Assembly: GCA_019022495.1 (NCBI GenBank)
Contig: JAFEKR010000145.1
Coordinates: 1 to 19,094 of the forward strand
DNA from: Epichloe hybrida
Lineage: Eukaryota; Ascomycota; Sordariomycetes; Hypocreales; Clavicipitaceae
Direction: 5' to 3'
DNA length: 19,094 nucleotides
Shown here: positions 17,898 to 19,094 of the stretch, in pieces
Layout of the letters: each line of letters opens with the position of its first letter
Numbering within the stretch: the stretch's first letter is position 1
The notes under the pieces: model-generated
The model's database searches: none
The model's input: the letters and a program-made list of their open reading frames with translations, nothing else
Told to the model about the DNA's origin: nothing
Made by a program: the position numbers and the translations under genes

Positions 17898-18884
17898 ATG
17901 GTCCAAGTGCTCGTCAACCGGGTGGCTCTGTGCTCCTCGGGCAGCAGCTCGTCCGGCCATGAGCAAAGCGATGGATACCACGCGCAGGACGCGGGTGCCA
18001 TGTCCCGAGACGAACACGCCCAGCGCATCAAGGAGCTCAACACGAAGCGCAGCATGATGCGAGCACCACGAAGAGGATGGTCACTGTCCGACTACCAAGG
18101 CCGGAGTCACGGCCATCATGGCCAAAGCGATCACTACCACTACCACCCCTATTACGTGTCCCAGGTTGTTGACCGAGAAGCATCCATTCCCGAGAATGCC
18201 GTCCTCCAACCGACCACATCGCGGCCCGACTCACCCGCCTCATCCATCATTTCGAGCGCCTCGTCATCCTCCACCGTGGGACCCATGGTTCAGATCCCCC
18301 GCCAGCCCAAGATGCCTCCTCCTCGCCGCTCACACTCCGTCACGGACAAGGAGCCCGAGCCGAGCCACCAGCCCCGGCTCTCGGCGCACATGAACCTCCT
18401 CCGTCTCCCCTCCGAGCTGCACTACGCCCTCTTCGACTTCCTGGACCCCATTGACGGGGCCTGTCTCGGCCTCGCCCACTCCCGTCTGTACTCCATCCAC
18501 CGCCGCAGGAACGGCAACGTCCCCCTCTGCAGCCGCTACTCCGGCCCCAACGACCTCGAGTGGGCCTGGCGTGGTGCCGGCTCCCTCGTCCGCGGGCAAA
18601 GATGCAGCCTCGTTCCTCCCCCGGCAAACAAGGACCTCGACAAGTTGCGCGTCAAAGGCCAGGTGTACTGTCGAAAGTGCGGCATCTACCGCTGCGAACT
18701 CCATCGCCACCTGAGGGATTGGATGGGCACCAAGCACGAGTACTGCGAGATCCGCAAGGTGTACGGGCCGAGGGCCGATGAGGCGGCCAAGCCATACTGT
18801 TTCATGAGCTCGCCCAAGAACCCGCACCGCTGTGGCCGGCATGGCGGCAGCGGCAGCGGGAGCGGGAGCAGGAAGAGGGACTAA
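17898..18884 (+). CDS. F-box-like protein with C-terminal Cys/His cluster
   Basis: A single-exon gene of 328 aa. The start is the ATG at 17898 in a good context (CGCCATGG); the frame remains open upstream to 17808 but codes nothing family-like there. Residues 1-165 are low-complexity (Ser, His, Pro-rich) and probably disordered. An F-box-like domain lies at ~166-203 (NLLRLPSELHYALFDFLDPI ... ARLY-type end SRLYSIHRR). Downstream a Cys/His cluster, YCRKCGIYRCELHRHLRDWM (residues 257-276: C258, C261, C266, H269, H271) with further C283, C301 and C312, may bind zinc. This pairing of F-box and CxxC-rich tail recurs in fungal F-box-like proteins. The protein ends in a Gly-Ser repeat and RKRD. Such proteins would act as SCF adaptors, but the substrate and any Skp1 binding are unproven. 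The long opposite-strand frame here is a GC-driven shadow. Confidence 0.8.
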   Translation: MVQVLVNRVALCSSGSSSSGHEQSDGYHAQDAGAMSRDEHAQRIKELNTKRSMMRAPRRGWSLSDYQGRSHGHHGQSDHYHYHPYYVSQVVDREASIPENAVLQPTTSRPDSPASSIISSASSSSTVGPMVQIPRQPKMPPPRRSHSVTDKEPEPSHQPRLSAHMNLLRLPSELHYALFDFLDPIDGACLGLAHSRLYSIHRRRNGNVPLCSRYSGPNDLEWAWRGAGSLVRGQRCSLVPPPANKDLDKLRVKGQVYCRKCGIYRCELHRHLRDWMGTKHEYCEIRKVYGPRADEAAKPYCFMSSPKNPHRCGRHGGSGSGSGSRKRD

Positions 18885-19094
18885 CGTGCGTGGCGCGCGG
18901 ATTTCTCTGCAATTGACGAGCCTGGAGGTCATGTAGATGGCATGTACATGTTTGGAGAGAAGGGGGGGAGGGGGGGGTTTGGTGTAAATCAAATTACAGT
19001 ACATTTTCACACACGAGTCTATCCAAGACCAGTCCCTGTCAATCCAAACCCGCCTGAGATTAATACAGCCAACCAGGCACCAACAACAAACAAT
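18885..19094. other. 3' flank of the second F-box gene
   Basis: A G-rich run (18961-18978) and AT-rich sequence follow the stop codon. The window ends here with no further gene visible. Confidence 0.5.

Noticed and set aside
18330..19010. Long minus-strand open frame opposite the second F-box gene
   Set aside because: Its sequence is low-complexity Ala/Val/Gly-rich, a typical GC-driven shadow of the + strand gene, with no family motif.

Overview
This window looks like nuclear DNA of a filamentous ascomycete (Pezizomycotina, probably Sordariomycetes and perhaps Hypocreales). The grounds are short GT-AG introns of about 60-125 nt with CTAAC/CTGAC-like branch sites, compact single-gene transcription units, pyrimidine-rich promoters, an AT-rich block with RIP-like features, and recognisable fungal families: Vtc1, a Tctex-1 dynein light chain, an Ahc1-like zinc finger, an Alba-domain protein and a CFEM-like GPI protein. 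The order and species cannot be fixed from the sequence alone.

Layout. (1) 1-~3900 is accessory and decaying. It holds an AT-rich, TA-dinucleotide-rich repeat remnant (1-~600), an intact F-box gene (851-1897, +), a broken aminoglycoside-phosphotransferase-like gene (2014-3329, -) and a multiply frameshifted P-loop/shikimate-kinase-like relic (3504-3880, +). (2) ~5100-14800 is a core-like block. It holds a CFEM-like GPI-anchored secreted protein (5113-5862, +), an Ahc1-like C2H2 zinc-finger protein (6822-8599, -), a gene-free stretch of about 3.2 kb, an Alba-domain protein (11779-12387, +), VTC1 (12823-13316, -) and a four-exon Tctex-1 dynein light chain (14058-14787, +). (3) 15700-16600 is a small AT-richer island with a two-exon secreted protein that has a Kex2-type dibasic site. 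(4) 17898-18884 encodes a second F-box protein with a C-terminal Cys/His cluster.

The genes do not form an obvious pathway or cluster. VTC1 and the dynein light chain are divergent across 741 bp, and the VTC1 side of that interval has two CACGTG boxes 31 bp apart, the recognition core of the Pho4/NUC-1 phosphate regulators. Alba/VTC1 and the GPI-protein/zinc-finger pair are convergent.

Points most worth a second look: an 11-bp tandem duplication that precisely explains the APH frame break; the P-loop relic, whose coding sense is split over three frames; the Kex2-site secreted protein in its AT-rich island flanked by short inverted motifs; the CACGTG pair at VTC1; and an unresolved exon junction in the Ahc1-like gene. 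No convincing tRNA, rRNA, CRISPR array or intact transposon was seen.
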